NCBI GenBank assembly: GCA_022661535.1
Contig: JAKULF010000011.1
Coordinates: 2,294,001-2,358,000, forward strand
Length of the DNA: 64,000 nt
Origin: Eutypa lata
Taxonomy: Eukaryota; Ascomycota; Sordariomycetes; Xylariales; Diatrypaceae
Direction: 5' to 3'
Part shown: piece by piece, positions 23,985 to 35,299 of the stretch
Layout: the number at the start of each line of letters is the position of its first letter
Numbering within the stretch: the stretch's first letter is position 1
Notes under the pieces: generated by a model
What the model was told of the DNA's origin: nothing
Seen by the model: only the letters and a program-made list of their open reading frames with translations
Database searches by the model: none
Made by a program: the position numbers and the translations under genes

Positions 23985-25097
23985 GTGAGGAGGCGTGGTG
24001 AGGTGACTGGTGACTGTTTCTTGTAGTATTTCATTGGTATACTCATCTTTCTCTTGTGATGGTTCATCTTTTGTGTGTGGACAGAGACAGACAGACAGAC
24101 AGACAGACAGAGGGGCCAATTTGGTAGGTATACTGGAAGAGAAGCAGACAGTAAGTTCTAAACAAGCGGTTTGTCTGACGTTATGTTGGGGAAACAAGAG
24201 CGATGACGATGTAGGTTCGATGATGCGAGAGAGATGAGAGATGACGTATTTCATTGGTTTGGAAGGTCTATTGTATCCGTCATACTTTTATTGCATTACT
24301 GGGCGTTTGGAGAGAAATACCCAACGAAAGTTGATTCTTTTTTCCTTTTTCCTTTTTCTTTTCTTTTTTTATGATTGCGGAATCTCTTTTCTACATCTTG
24401 TCAACTCGCTCATGATTTCCGATATGGCCAAGATGTTGTTTTCATAGGCATATAGAACTGCATGCATACATGAATGAATGAATGATTGTGTCAAATCCAA
24501 CGACTGAATATATTGTCCCCGAATCTCGTTATGTTATAGACGGGGAAGGTCTCTCTAAACCGTCGTATTACCAGGTTGGCGCGCGCTCTATCTCTCCCTC
24601 GTATTCCACCAAGGATGTCTTCTATAACAGGGGGTTAATTTACACCTTATCTTAGATTCTAATCGCTTATATACAGACCTGTATAGTAGGTACAGTGACC
24701 ATAGCTAATAATAGGATTAAGTTATCTTCGTTTTACAAGTAGATCGTTTTAAGAAGGTCTTGTAATGGCAAGGTAATTACTATCATGTCTACCACAAATA
24801 TTATATACGTTGAAAATTCATAACGAAGAAAATACACACATTGAAGAGATTCGCCAGTAATAATCTAGCAGCCTCGAATAGAGAAATATCCTTGGTGACG
24901 AATGAAACTGGTTTTGCAAATTATGGTTGAAATTATAAACTAAAGATATTCTTGAGCAAGTAGCGAGAGACAGTATGTAACTATATAACGTATCAAACAT
25001 ACAAAACTACCAAACAATTGATAGATTCGACTTTTCCCCAAGCATTATGACCTTATCTACTTGACGTATTGCTCCAAGGAGCAAACATCAAGCCTCC
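23985..25097. other. Intergenic with (ACAG)n microsatellite
   Basis: Convergent 3' flanks of the hydrolase and the beta-propeller gene. A tetranucleotide ACAG tandem lies at about 24085-24112. No gene was recognised. Confidence 0.55.
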
Positions 25098-26346
25098 TTA
25101 GTGGCTAGCACCGTAGTAAGCCAATCCCTGGAAGAGCTGCCTCTTGCCGAACGCCGTAAGGTCCAGGGTCTGCACGGTGGCGGGCTCATCCCCGGCGAGG
25201 GAATACACGGTAATCGAATCAGCAGCATCGAGAGTGTACAGGAAGTCCCCAGCAACCACGGAGTCGAACTTGCCCATGGCAGCGGCCGCGCTGCTGATCT
25301 TCGGCTTGAGCTCCATGCTCTCGGCGCCGTAGACCGTGATGTCGGCCACGCCCCCGTCGAACACGTACACGCTGTCGCGCTCCTTCGAGTACTGGCTCCA
25401 GCAGCTGGCCGCCTGGCCCGTGATGTTGGCCACCTTGGACACCTTCACCGCGTGGTCGCACGAGATGTCCAGGAAGGCGCCGCCGAGGCTCGGGTCCGTC
25501 ACGAACGCTCTCCGGTCCGAGAGGAACGTCAGAGAGAATTCGAGGGCGAGCTCGGCGGGGCGCGAGACGCGCGCCTCTGCGGACACTGATGCCTTGCCGC
25601 CGTGGTGCTGGATGGGGTACGCGTAGATGTACCCGGCACCCATGCCGTCGCCCTTGACTGTGACGAAAAGTGCCGTACTCGACGGGTTAAAGACGATGTC
25701 GGATACGGTGTTAGGGGGACCCAAGGGGGGACTAGTCTGGTTGAGACCTGCTGTGATCGGCTTGAACTCGCCGCTCGGCTTGAGGCCAGAGGGGCTGACG
25801 GAGTAGCATTGCACTCCTGCCTTGGTTCCGGTATTGGCGACACAGGCGAGCTTGAGGGTTGGCGAGTACGCCACAGTGTTAGGGAACTCGCCGCCGCTTG
25901 AGACGGGAGAGGAGATCAGGTGCGGTTTCAGCGGGTCTTCGGAGATGGAGAAGAGCGAGACGTCGTTGGAGCCCGGGTTCACGGTTAGGAGGTATGGGTA
26001 GGAAACCACCACGGAGTCCTGGCTGAACAGCGTGTCTGGAAGATACCATAGTTAGAAGACTGTCCAATTCGAGAGAAGTTCTGCTCTTTTGTCACAGCTT
26101 GGACTTTCACTTACCCATTGTAGCGGGTCCCATTGCGTTCAAAGCGATGGATCCTTTACCCCCAGTGGGAGTACGCATCGGATCGCTGATAGACCCATCA
26201 CTGGCCACCTTGGCCGACACGATGTTGGCACCAGCCGGGTCATTCTCGAGAAAGTAGATGGCGCTGGAGGACTTCTGCGGCCATCCTCTGGGCACTGCTG
26301 TCCCTGCGGCCAGGGAACATAAACCGAGGAAAGAAGTGAACTTCAT
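25098..26346 (-). CDS. Secreted lactonase-like seven-bladed beta-propeller protein
   Basis: Two exons, 26346-26115 and 26035-25098, with a 79 nt intron (GTAAGT..TTCCAG), give 389 aa. The N-terminus MKFTSFLGLCSLAAGTAVPRG is a signal peptide. The mature protein shows repeated propeller strands (YPYLLTVNPGSNDVSLFSI, FPNTVAYSPTLKLACVANTG, TVSDIVFNPSSTALFVTVKG, SVYVFDGGVADITVYG), as in the fungal 3-carboxymuconate-cyclase/6-phosphogluconolactonase-like family. Members are abundant extracellular proteins, and enzymatic activity has seldom been shown. No GPI signal or catalytic residue can be assigned with certainty. The sequence is clean, without frameshifts. Confidence 0.85.
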
Positions 26347-27820
26347 ATTGAGATGGTTACGGAAGACGAATGATAAGCTTTGGCTGCTAGTTCAGAGTGA
26401 GTTTTCCGAAGAGGTAGTTATGTTCTCTGATGTTCCTGGGAATATGAATGGATGCAAACAACAGGGTCATCAAAACTCTTGAGCATCCCGACTTATATAC
26501 ATCATGAACCCAGCCATCTACCGAAAGGGTCGTGAGTTGCTTTTGAATCATTTCTTCCCTATCGGGCCATCTAACCTGCACAACCTCCGCAGCCGATCTA
26601 CTAAAAACATAGTGAAGCTTCGCCTCGTACCTACAGCGGTAGTACGGCTGATTCATCTCAGCAACGGTAATACCTACGCCATCGCGCATACCAACTCAGC
26701 TACTTGATTCTAGTCGTTTGTTAGCAAATTAGCTACGGGCATACCATCCGAGGGACATTTTCTGACAGTCAACCTATACCCCTGTCACGACTGACTAGCT
26801 AGTTAGTTGTTCCTGCATGTGGATGGCGTCTAGCTCGATGTTATTCCAACTTGCTGAGGCCATCCCAATCTATCGGAAGATGTTTACACATATTGGAGTT
26901 TAGGTGAATATAAACACGGAAATAATATTATGGCAGTTCTAAATATACCTGGTTCAACGCTTACGCTACTTTCAGGGAGGTGGAGATGTTCCCCCAGATT
27001 GGTATATAGCACTTACCTAATTAGGGAAAGGGGCAACTCAGCCCTTGTCTTAGTGCCAAAAGAGGAAATGCTTGATTCCACATAGTCATCAATCTCACAA
27101 CAGCGCTTATAGTGTTAGACAGCCGGGAAGCTTAACAAATATATAGTTCTGGGAAATAAATATTACGCACTGTCTCCACGCTGAGCTGCTACATGTGCTC
27201 TGCTTATTAGATGCCTATGAAGTATGTATGTATCTAGTCAAGAGGGTAGGTACTTCGTAGGAACCCACAAAATGATTCCAAAGCATCCAGGCCATTAGCG
27301 TCGAAGTCTACAATGGCCGGTGCCGGCAGCTTGTCAATCAATCTAACTACTGCAAGCCACGTCTTAGAGGTACATTGTCTCGCTCTCCGTAGGTAACGTA
27401 AGCTCATATATTTGTGTCTCCATGTCCTACATTTCATAAATGTTCTTTGCAGGTCCCTTCGGGTTCGAAGCAAAGAGAAGAAAGGTCTCATCCTAGTAGT
27501 TGATATAACTGTTGTGGGAAGGGGGTCATGTAACGGTATTTAATGGTTTCCCTTGAACCCTGTTATTTTCTTGTCAGATTTGATCGTAATTCGTTCCGGC
27601 AATATAGATTATTGTTTCCTCACAAAGAACTTGCAGAGAATAGAATGAACTGCAGAGTATACCACTATGGACATAACCCCCCCACCCCCCTCCCCCAACA
27701 TCTGAGAACACACTGTCGGTTTATTTCATAGAGTAACTACAACCTAGATTTAATTATCACCGTCTAGCTATGTCTTCTAAGCCACAGCAATATCTGCCGC
27801 GTTGTCGTGCCTTTGGGACC
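26347..27820. other. Intergenic, 1.5 kb
   Basis: Promoter side of the beta-propeller gene and 3' flank of the STAND-like gene. A poly-C-rich tract occurs near 27678-27696. No gene was recognised. Confidence 0.5.
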
Positions 27821-30027
27821 CTAATGTGCTCGTAAAACATTCCAACCCTGTGATTGAGAATGGAAATTACCAGCCCTTAGGTCCATGTGATACTGAGTTG
27901 GGATCATATGCCGGATGGCAGTGCTTTTATCCGCACTTAGGAGTAACATTTTGACAGAACTCGTTTCTCTGTTACCGTGCGATCTGTCAACACATCTCAG
28001 GAAACACTCAACAATCTCTTTTAGGTCATCCACCCATCCCCGCAAAGCCGTTTCAAAATACGAGATACCGTCGATAACGCAGAATATTGAGGTGTCGCGT
28101 TCTAGTTGGCTTATTAACCGTTCAAACACACAGCACAGCTCGGGTATATCACAGCCCCAGGCGTCTGTCCGCGTCTCGTGTTGCGCTTCACGATAAGCTA
28201 AGTCCAGAGAGCGGTGCTTAGGCCACTGTAAGAGTACTTGGTCGATTAGACTGCGCATTAAACCACAGGGGCCAAGGAGACTGTGTCCAGAATTCGCATG
28301 CTGTCCAGCGAAGAAGTATACAACCATACGCGGCTGATGTGGTAGAGATACCCTTTCAGGATCCCAGAGTGGATCAGATAAAGTCTCTATAAGACCAGCA
28401 CAAAAGACAGAAGTCGGGGCGATTTTGCCGATACTTTGATTGCCACAGTGCCCATCGACAAGGAGGATATCGGAGTCTGCACCTATTAACCATGCGTGGA
28501 ACTTGGGTGTCGTGACGAGATAATTGACTTGAGAAAGCGCCTTGGTGCTAAACTCGTGGTATTTTCGAACTACCGAGCCTAAGTCTCGTGTAGGGGCGAT
28601 CCTTTCGTCCTCGGTGCAAAGTGTCTCCATATAATGCTCGATTGTAGTTACTGATCTAGCAGAAGCCAATGATTGCTTAGGCTCTATTAGTGCTAATGAC
28701 ATCCTCAGTTAACGCTCTTGTGGTTGGTATTTTGGGTGAAGATATACGAACCTGGATGTAACCAATCTATTCGTCTCGTTTCTTGGGTCATGATATAGAA
28801 AGACGTTTGAAATGTATCCATCATTTTTTCTTGGATGCCCCGTAGAAAGTTCTCGTCAACACACTTCCGACGTTCATCCAATATTTGGGATCTCCAGGTA
28901 TCCATCATCGAATCCATTTTGCACCCCATCGAGTCCACTTTCCCCTCGAGTTGAGTAAGCCTCGCATTCCCATCGGCAACACCCCTAAGCGTTAGGCGTG
29001 AGTACTGAGACGCATCTGCAATCCCCTTCGAATCCAGGTCTTGGCGACATTGTTTCAATTTCGCCTCAGCAAACGTTAATGGCTTCAGTATTGCTTCTAC
29101 TTCCGCCACCTCATCTCCAAAAACCGCCTTGCCGAACTTCTTAATCGCTTGAACGTCTTAGTACGAGGATATCCTGTTGGAATACTAACTGAGATGGGTG
29201 GGGCAGACTCACAAGACTTGTCGCTTCTTCGAAGCAGAATATTTATTAGCGAGGGTATGCATTTAACAAGCTCATCATAGAGACATCTAATAGCTAACGC
29301 TAAGGACTCTTCCTGATGGTGGATTTTACACAGTTTCTCTGCATTTACAATGGCGTCGGGGATACGCTCAAAGCTATCAAAGATCTTTTGACAAGCATCC
29401 GACCTTGCTTTGACAGCCTAACTGATCAGCTCTCATCAATAGCTGACAGTGGTTCATCAGATTTGCTCACATTGAAAATGACCTGCAGACCCCCTTTCAG
29501 TAGTCCCAATCCATCCTCTTGCGGTATACCTTCTAGTAGAGGCTTAAGGTTCCTCGAGATCCCCGAACCGTTCCGGAGAGACCGACGGATGGGGTTTTTG
29601 ATCCCCTTGCCTCTATACAGTTCCTTGGCGTCCTCAAGTTCTGTAAAGACTTGCTCCCAAGAGCACGAACCTAGATCAAAACGCTTCCAAAATTCGTTGG
29701 CTGTCTCTCGAGCCAGATATCTCTCGATTGAAGCTCTCAGATCTCTATACTAGTTACTATTTCTTTCTTATAAAGAATTGCTAAAGCAAATGACTATTTA
29801 AGACTATGCCATATTGAACGTATTGCTGATAATAGAATATAAACTTACGGATCTTCAAGTCTCGGCACAAAACGTGAGGTCCGTTTGTCGTAAATGGATA
29901 GGGTCGCGATGGATGAGCTCATCGTTCTTTCACAGTATTCTCTAAACCACGATTGAAAAATGAAAATTTCTCTATCTTCATTCATCCGTTCCCGAAGAGT
30001 TACAGGTAAGCTTTGGTCAAAGTGCAT
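27821..30027 (-). CDS. STAND/NLR-like protein without a recognisable P-loop
   Basis: Five exons, 30027-29849, 29744-29471, 29417-29213, 29147-28752 and 28692-27821, join in frame to 641 aa. The N-terminal helical part (SCSWEQVFTELEDAKELYRG, GLLKGGLQVIF, FERIPDAIVNAEKLCKIHHQ, LYDELVKCIPSLINILLRR) resembles the DUF7708-like domain that precedes NACHT modules in fungal NLRs. A coiled-coil segment follows. The C-terminal half has an NTPase-like strand pattern: DSDILLVDGHCGNQSIGK at the place of a P-loop, MVVYFFAGQHANSGHSLLGP, then TSIFCVIDGISYFE as a Walker-B-like strand and VKMLLLSADKS. No GxxxxGK[ST] motif is present, so NTP binding is doubtful. I know similar fungal hypothetical proteins but no tested function. 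Its start faces the AAA ATPase gene across 0.8 kb. Confidence 0.75.
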
Positions 30028-30845
30028 TATTCACTGGCCCCCTTGCTCTAATCACCTGTAGCTCTGTCATCTGTCTAGAAGTACGAGATATTGTTTATTG
30101 TAAAGGAAATGATAAAGGGGTTGGATAGCCAAAGTAAAAGTTTTCTAGCGTTTCCGATATCGTGCCGCAGGACGTAGGATTGTCTGGCTGTAGGATTCCG
30201 TCTTTCGTGTTATGTGAAGAGGCCGAGCGGGGAATATATCCCCTACTGTTACCCTTGGATGAGCATTGGGGATACACAAGCAAGCAGTCATGCATATGAG
30301 GTAAGATAATAGGTCGTTCGAGAAGCACATCTATTAGGGAAAACATATGTATATATAGCAACAGTAAGTCTTGGCGAGATAATATTCTTGTCCAAAGTGA
30401 ATCGTGGATCAAATCAAATCATAGAGTCGTATCACACGGCACATAAAGTCACATCATTATATAGCATGCCATTGATTACTACCAATCACGCGGACGAAAT
30501 CTTATCATCACACCACCTTCGAACGCACCAAGAATGCCTATTGGCAGATTGATGTCCAAAAGGGGGCTTGAATATGGAGTCCATATGCACATAGGCAAGC
30601 AGTGGTGTGCTGCCAAAATGCAATGATCATGCCATACCGCCTTCAATAGATAACGTGTAGGGTGGCCAGCTTTTAATTGGTCTCCTACGGAATGCCACTT
30701 GATCCTCATAAATCCTTGCTGGCAACGGGGGCGTTTGCTTAAATGCCAATTGCTTGTTCGCCATTATGGACTACTTAAAACTTAGGACACTAATAGGTAT
30801 CTTTGATCAATAGATATCGAGGCTTTATATTATAGACCTAATACT
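30028..30845. promoter_or_regulatory. Shared divergent upstream region
   Basis: 818 bp separate the divergently transcribed STAND-like (minus) and AAA ATPase (plus) genes. Open frames inside it (30095-30412 and 30479-30709, minus) have no family content. I infer that it contains both promoters; no specific site was identified. Confidence 0.45.
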
Positions 30846-33800
30846 ATGGATCAACCGAATAATCAGGATGCAGCAAGCTTAGTCGACGATGGGTCTGCTG
30901 CAAAAGACGATGATATTACCAAAGCGGAAGAAACAAATGCAGCTGAACTGGGCCACAAAGAGCAGCAACGTCCCGACGAGCCTGGTGGTCGTAAGTTTCA
31001 CTAAAATCTATTCAAACAAATTACCAATTACCTGATCCTTTATTAGAAACAGCACCATGTATTGAATCATCTTCGCCACAGGGTATGAGCGCCGAAAAAT
31101 TGACAGGCGGTTTAGCATATAAATGGTTAACGGAAGTCACATTACGATTAAGAGCCCTTGAGGGTCGCAATCGTGTGATAGAGGAAAGAGGAAAGGTTGA
31201 AGCCAATGAGAATGTAGCGTATGAGGTGATCAAGACGGAACCGAAAGTACGAGATTGCAACTGGGAATCATTCAAAAATCGATATTCTAGGGACCATTGT
31301 ACTTTTGCTATCGAAACACTCTTGGCTGGGGACGACTTGGACGATGAGATGGAGCAGGAGCAGCTGAAAAGCATGCCACCAGACAGAAAAAAGGAGATCG
31401 AAGAGAATCGGCAAAAGCCCGTTAAGCGACCCCAAACTGACAAGAAAGCCGAGAAACGTATCGAACGTGTTCGCATCAACTCGGAGAACATCCTGGCATT
31501 CTTGGGCAAAGTTACTGGTGAGACATCCTGGGCTGGGAAGCCACATACGTTCTTGAGGCCCTTCAAGATATTGCTACACTTTCATGACCAGATGGAAAAT
31601 GAATTCCACAAGCTTCAGGAACGGTTTGAAAGCGACAGTCTTAGGCCAGACACTACTCAAATTCCCCAGCCTCATATCCGAACGACAAGTGACAATTCAC
31701 CTACAAGACACCCGGCAGCATCAATTTCAACTCAGCCGGTGACAAAAACAGACCCAGAAGAGGAAATCTCTCTTCACTTCAAGTCTCCTGAGGATGATAC
31801 AGTTGTTGAGCCCCGCCAACAGCTATTCGAACCAACCAAGGAAACTACTTCTGAGCTTGGGGACAAAACTGTGGATGGATCCGAGGCCTTGGAAGCAATC
31901 GGGATAGAGACAATGGACAGAGTTGGGTATGAAGAGATTAGATGCTACATGGAGTTTGCCAGGACACGGCTTCTCCCAACCTACCACGTGTTCGATACTG
32001 TCGACTATAGCCACCGCACTAAAATCCGTTCTTCTGACCTCTGGTCATTGTTTCGTCCAGGAGAGCTTGTATTTCAGCGCCAGGATTCGAAAACCGACAC
32101 ATCTCGTTCAGGCGTTCAACCTCACCATTCTGCAACGAGTCAGCCAGAAGAGCCGAGGCTTTGGAGGGTAATCTTCATAGGTTCTGAATCCGTGGATTGG
32201 GTTGTTAGCAATTCGGATACTCTAGGTGATCTTCGTCGGAACACACTGTCGGTGGAAGACGAAGTGATGATTGAAGCATACTACATTGACTTCGATGGCC
32301 TCTCATACTCCGCTGTAAGCCGCGAATGGACCATCCCGAGATTTGACGGCGAAAAGGAAATCACAAAACTGGAACTTTATCCGGTCCGATTCAAAAAAGA
32401 TCATGGCGAGATCTTACACAACCGTCAGAAGAGAGGGGAGCGTTTTCAAGAACTTCTGTGCCACACACACTTGGCCGTAGAGCACGATGGCTGGACCCTA
32501 TCGCAACATCCAGCTGGAGGAAACATCGTTGATCACTCGAAAAGCACGTCAGCTCAGTACACAGAGTACATCCACAGCCATGTGATAATCGATTTCCAGG
32601 AAGCTTTTCAAATGCACCCATGGTGGAAGCCGTCATTTCTGGATTGCATGAAAAACCCATTTGATCCCAGTACTGAATATGACGAATTTGCGATCATTCA
32701 ATGGTCTGATAAGAATCGCTCCAATTCTGTAAACAGAGTTGTAGAAGTCGTCATCGACGACGATGATATTGATCGCTTAGAGTGGAACAACATTGTCGAC
32801 ACAGACGTTTTTGTCATCGACTCAGCGGAAAGGGCTACAGAGACCGATGGTGCAAAACAAAAGTTCAACCCTGAGGATTTCGCCCTTTTGCCCTCTAGGC
32901 TGTTCGTATACTCGTTACGACACCGCAAATTCGTGAATGCAGACATCCGAAACCTGAAACGGCCGCCAGTCATGCCGGATCCTTTCCGTGACCTCAAGAT
33001 TTCCAATGATCATAAGCGGTTGATAGGAGCCATTGTTCAAGATCATTTGGATAAGAAAGGCATCCACAGGGAACTCCAAACGAAAGGAATAGAGTCACTG
33101 GATCAGGATTTCATTCCGGGCAAAGGAAAAGGGCTTGTGATTCTCCTCCATGGAGCCCCTGGAGTAGGCAAAACTGCTACGGCTGAGGCAGTCGCATACG
33201 CCCACCATAAACCCTTATTCCCAATTACTTGCGGTGATCTTGGTATAGAACCTACGGCCGTAGAATCGACGCTATCCGAGATATTTCGACTGGCCAACTT
33301 ATGGGACTGTGTGCTCCTTCTCGATGAGGCGGAAATCTTCCTGTCACATAGGGAGAAAAAGGACGACAACCTCCAGAGAAATGCACTGGTGTCAAGTAAG
33401 TATCTTATCGAAAACAAAAAGAAGGCGGGATAATTTTAACAGCTATCACAGTTTTTCTCCGGACGCTGGAATATTACCCTGGCATCCTGTTCCTGACTAC
33501 CAATCGTGTTGGTGTTCTAGATGAGGCCCTCAATTCACGAGTCCACGTCAGCATCTACTTCCACCATCTTAGCAGCAGTCAAACCCAAGCTCTCTTCGAC
33601 ATGAACCTGAATCGCTCGGAATTGATCGCAAAACAACGTGCAACACAGACCAATGAGCCAAAGCTACAAATCAAAGCCGATGAGATTCGAGCCTTTGCGG
33701 CAGAAAACCATGAAGCTCGGCAGAAAAAGTCCAGCCCTTGGTGGAACGGACGCCAAATACGCAACGCCTTCCAAATAGCCACCTCGCTTGCATACGCAGA

Positions 33801-34284
33801 CATGAAAGATGGCCGAGATCCTTCAGGCGCGTACCTTGGCCGGGAGCATTTTGAACAGATCCTCAAGGCCATTGAAGACTACGAAAGATACCGCCAGGAG
33901 TTGTTTAATAAAACAGATAGCGAGCTAGCCGAAAATCGGGAGGAACGCTTCAGTCGAGTGGCCGATGACAATTCTGGTAGTCGTGAAAGTCGCCGATTTC
34001 AACCTAGAGCCGATCATCAAAGAGCCCACGCACATCCATACCCACATCTGTCATTCCCAAGTGCATCCTCAAGTGCCAGGGCAACTCCCGAGAGACAGCA
34101 AGACCTGGGGTTTCAGTCACAGGATGATTATACTTACACCCCAACTCCGCAGAGACGCGAACCGCCTTCAACTCCGCTGTATCATGGACAGGCCAGACCA
34201 TCGACAGAGCAATCCTCCTTTCGTGGCACGCAAGACGACCGTGAGTTTGAGGATTATAATTATCCTCAGCGACGAAGAGACTAG
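30846..34284 (+). CDS. AAA+ ATPase with fungal N-terminal DUF7025-type region
   Basis: Three exons, 30846-30990, 31047-33395 and 33452-34284, give 1108 aa. The short first exon (acidic, MDQPNNQDAASLVDDG) is supported by a GTAAGT donor and in-frame joining. The middle region (LWSLFRPGELVF, PRLWRVIFIG, YYIDFDGLSYSAV) is typical of the domain preceding the ATPase module in fungal AAA proteins. Walker A is GAPGVGKTATAEAVA (residues about 750-765), Walker B CVLLLDEAEIFL (about 800), then FLRTLEYYPGILFLTTNRVG with sensor-1 Asn and Arg residues, and a lid segment WWNGRQIRNAFQIA. The C-terminus is disordered and rich in R, Q, P and S. The ATPase core looks intact. Relatives are numerous in filamentous fungi and lack assigned function. 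The divergent pairing with the STAND-like gene hints at a joint role. Confidence 0.9.
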
Positions 34285-35299
34285 GTTGACAGGTATTGGA
34301 AGTGGCTACGTTGAACCAGACAATCTGTTGCACTGATGGAAGGAGAGTTGTCTTGCTAATCTTTTCCTTAAACCCATTATGACCTTGAATGACCTTTCCG
34401 TTTTATGTTGAGGAAGAAAGCATTGACTGGGACAGCGACAGGGACATAGCAGAATGCAGGTGGATAGGTCGACCTGGCTGCGGTTGGTTGCCCGGACTTT
34501 TTTCTTCTTTTTAGCCTTAGAGCTCTAGTAGCTTCGTAAATCGGAAGATCTAACTAAAATTATCAAGATCGTAATCAATAGTAGATCCCCAACCCCTTTT
34601 ACCCACTTTTAGGACAGAAAAGTCCGGGGCAAGCGCGCGCATAGCCTATCCTATCCGTGCGTTCCATCCCCATCGGCTATTTTAGGCCGAAAGCAAAGAC
34701 AAAAGTTTGTATTCGTGAATGAAGCCACAGGGATGAAATACTCAGACAGGTATTCGCATATCCACAAAGATGCATTTCAATCACAGGTGCTTAGTGAATG
34801 GGTTGATAAGAAGAGGGGGAGAAAATCTTCCGATTATGTTATTAATGCGATGATGCATATGAAACGCAACCTTGGCATCTCCGGCGAGGTGAGTTGTTCA
34901 CCGCCTATCGAGGCATGCCACTTGGGCACCCATATCCACCATATCCACTCAGCCCTATTATGCCAGCCCACAGACTTTTCCGATCCCGTTCAGTGGCATG
35001 TTGAAGGACCTCTCAGATTGTGAGTTTTTGCTGTGTAATGTTAACGTGGCATACTTTTTTGAACTCGCCAATGATAGGAAATTCGCCCCCCCTTCAGCCT
35101 CATTAGGTACGGATGAAAATTCAGGTACCGGAAGGAAGGAAGTGGCTATACACTCTGATCCGCAATTGCTATCTTGATAGTCCCCCCATTCTTTCAACTC
35201 TTCAACATCTTTCTCAAAACTATTCACTTTTTCATACCACACTCATTTAGTAGCTTATTCTCAATCCCATTTTTTTTCTTCTTCACAACAGGGCTTTCA
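34285..35299. other. Intergenic, 1.0 kb
   Basis: A pyrimidine-rich stretch (about 35175-35290) sits directly before the HET start codon, as in many fungal promoters/5' leaders. A frame at 34715-35023 has no family features. Confidence 0.5.

Noticed and set aside
31021..31566. 181-codon minus-strand frame
   Set aside because: It is antisense to the AAA ATPase coding exon and Ser/Leu-rich as a shadow.
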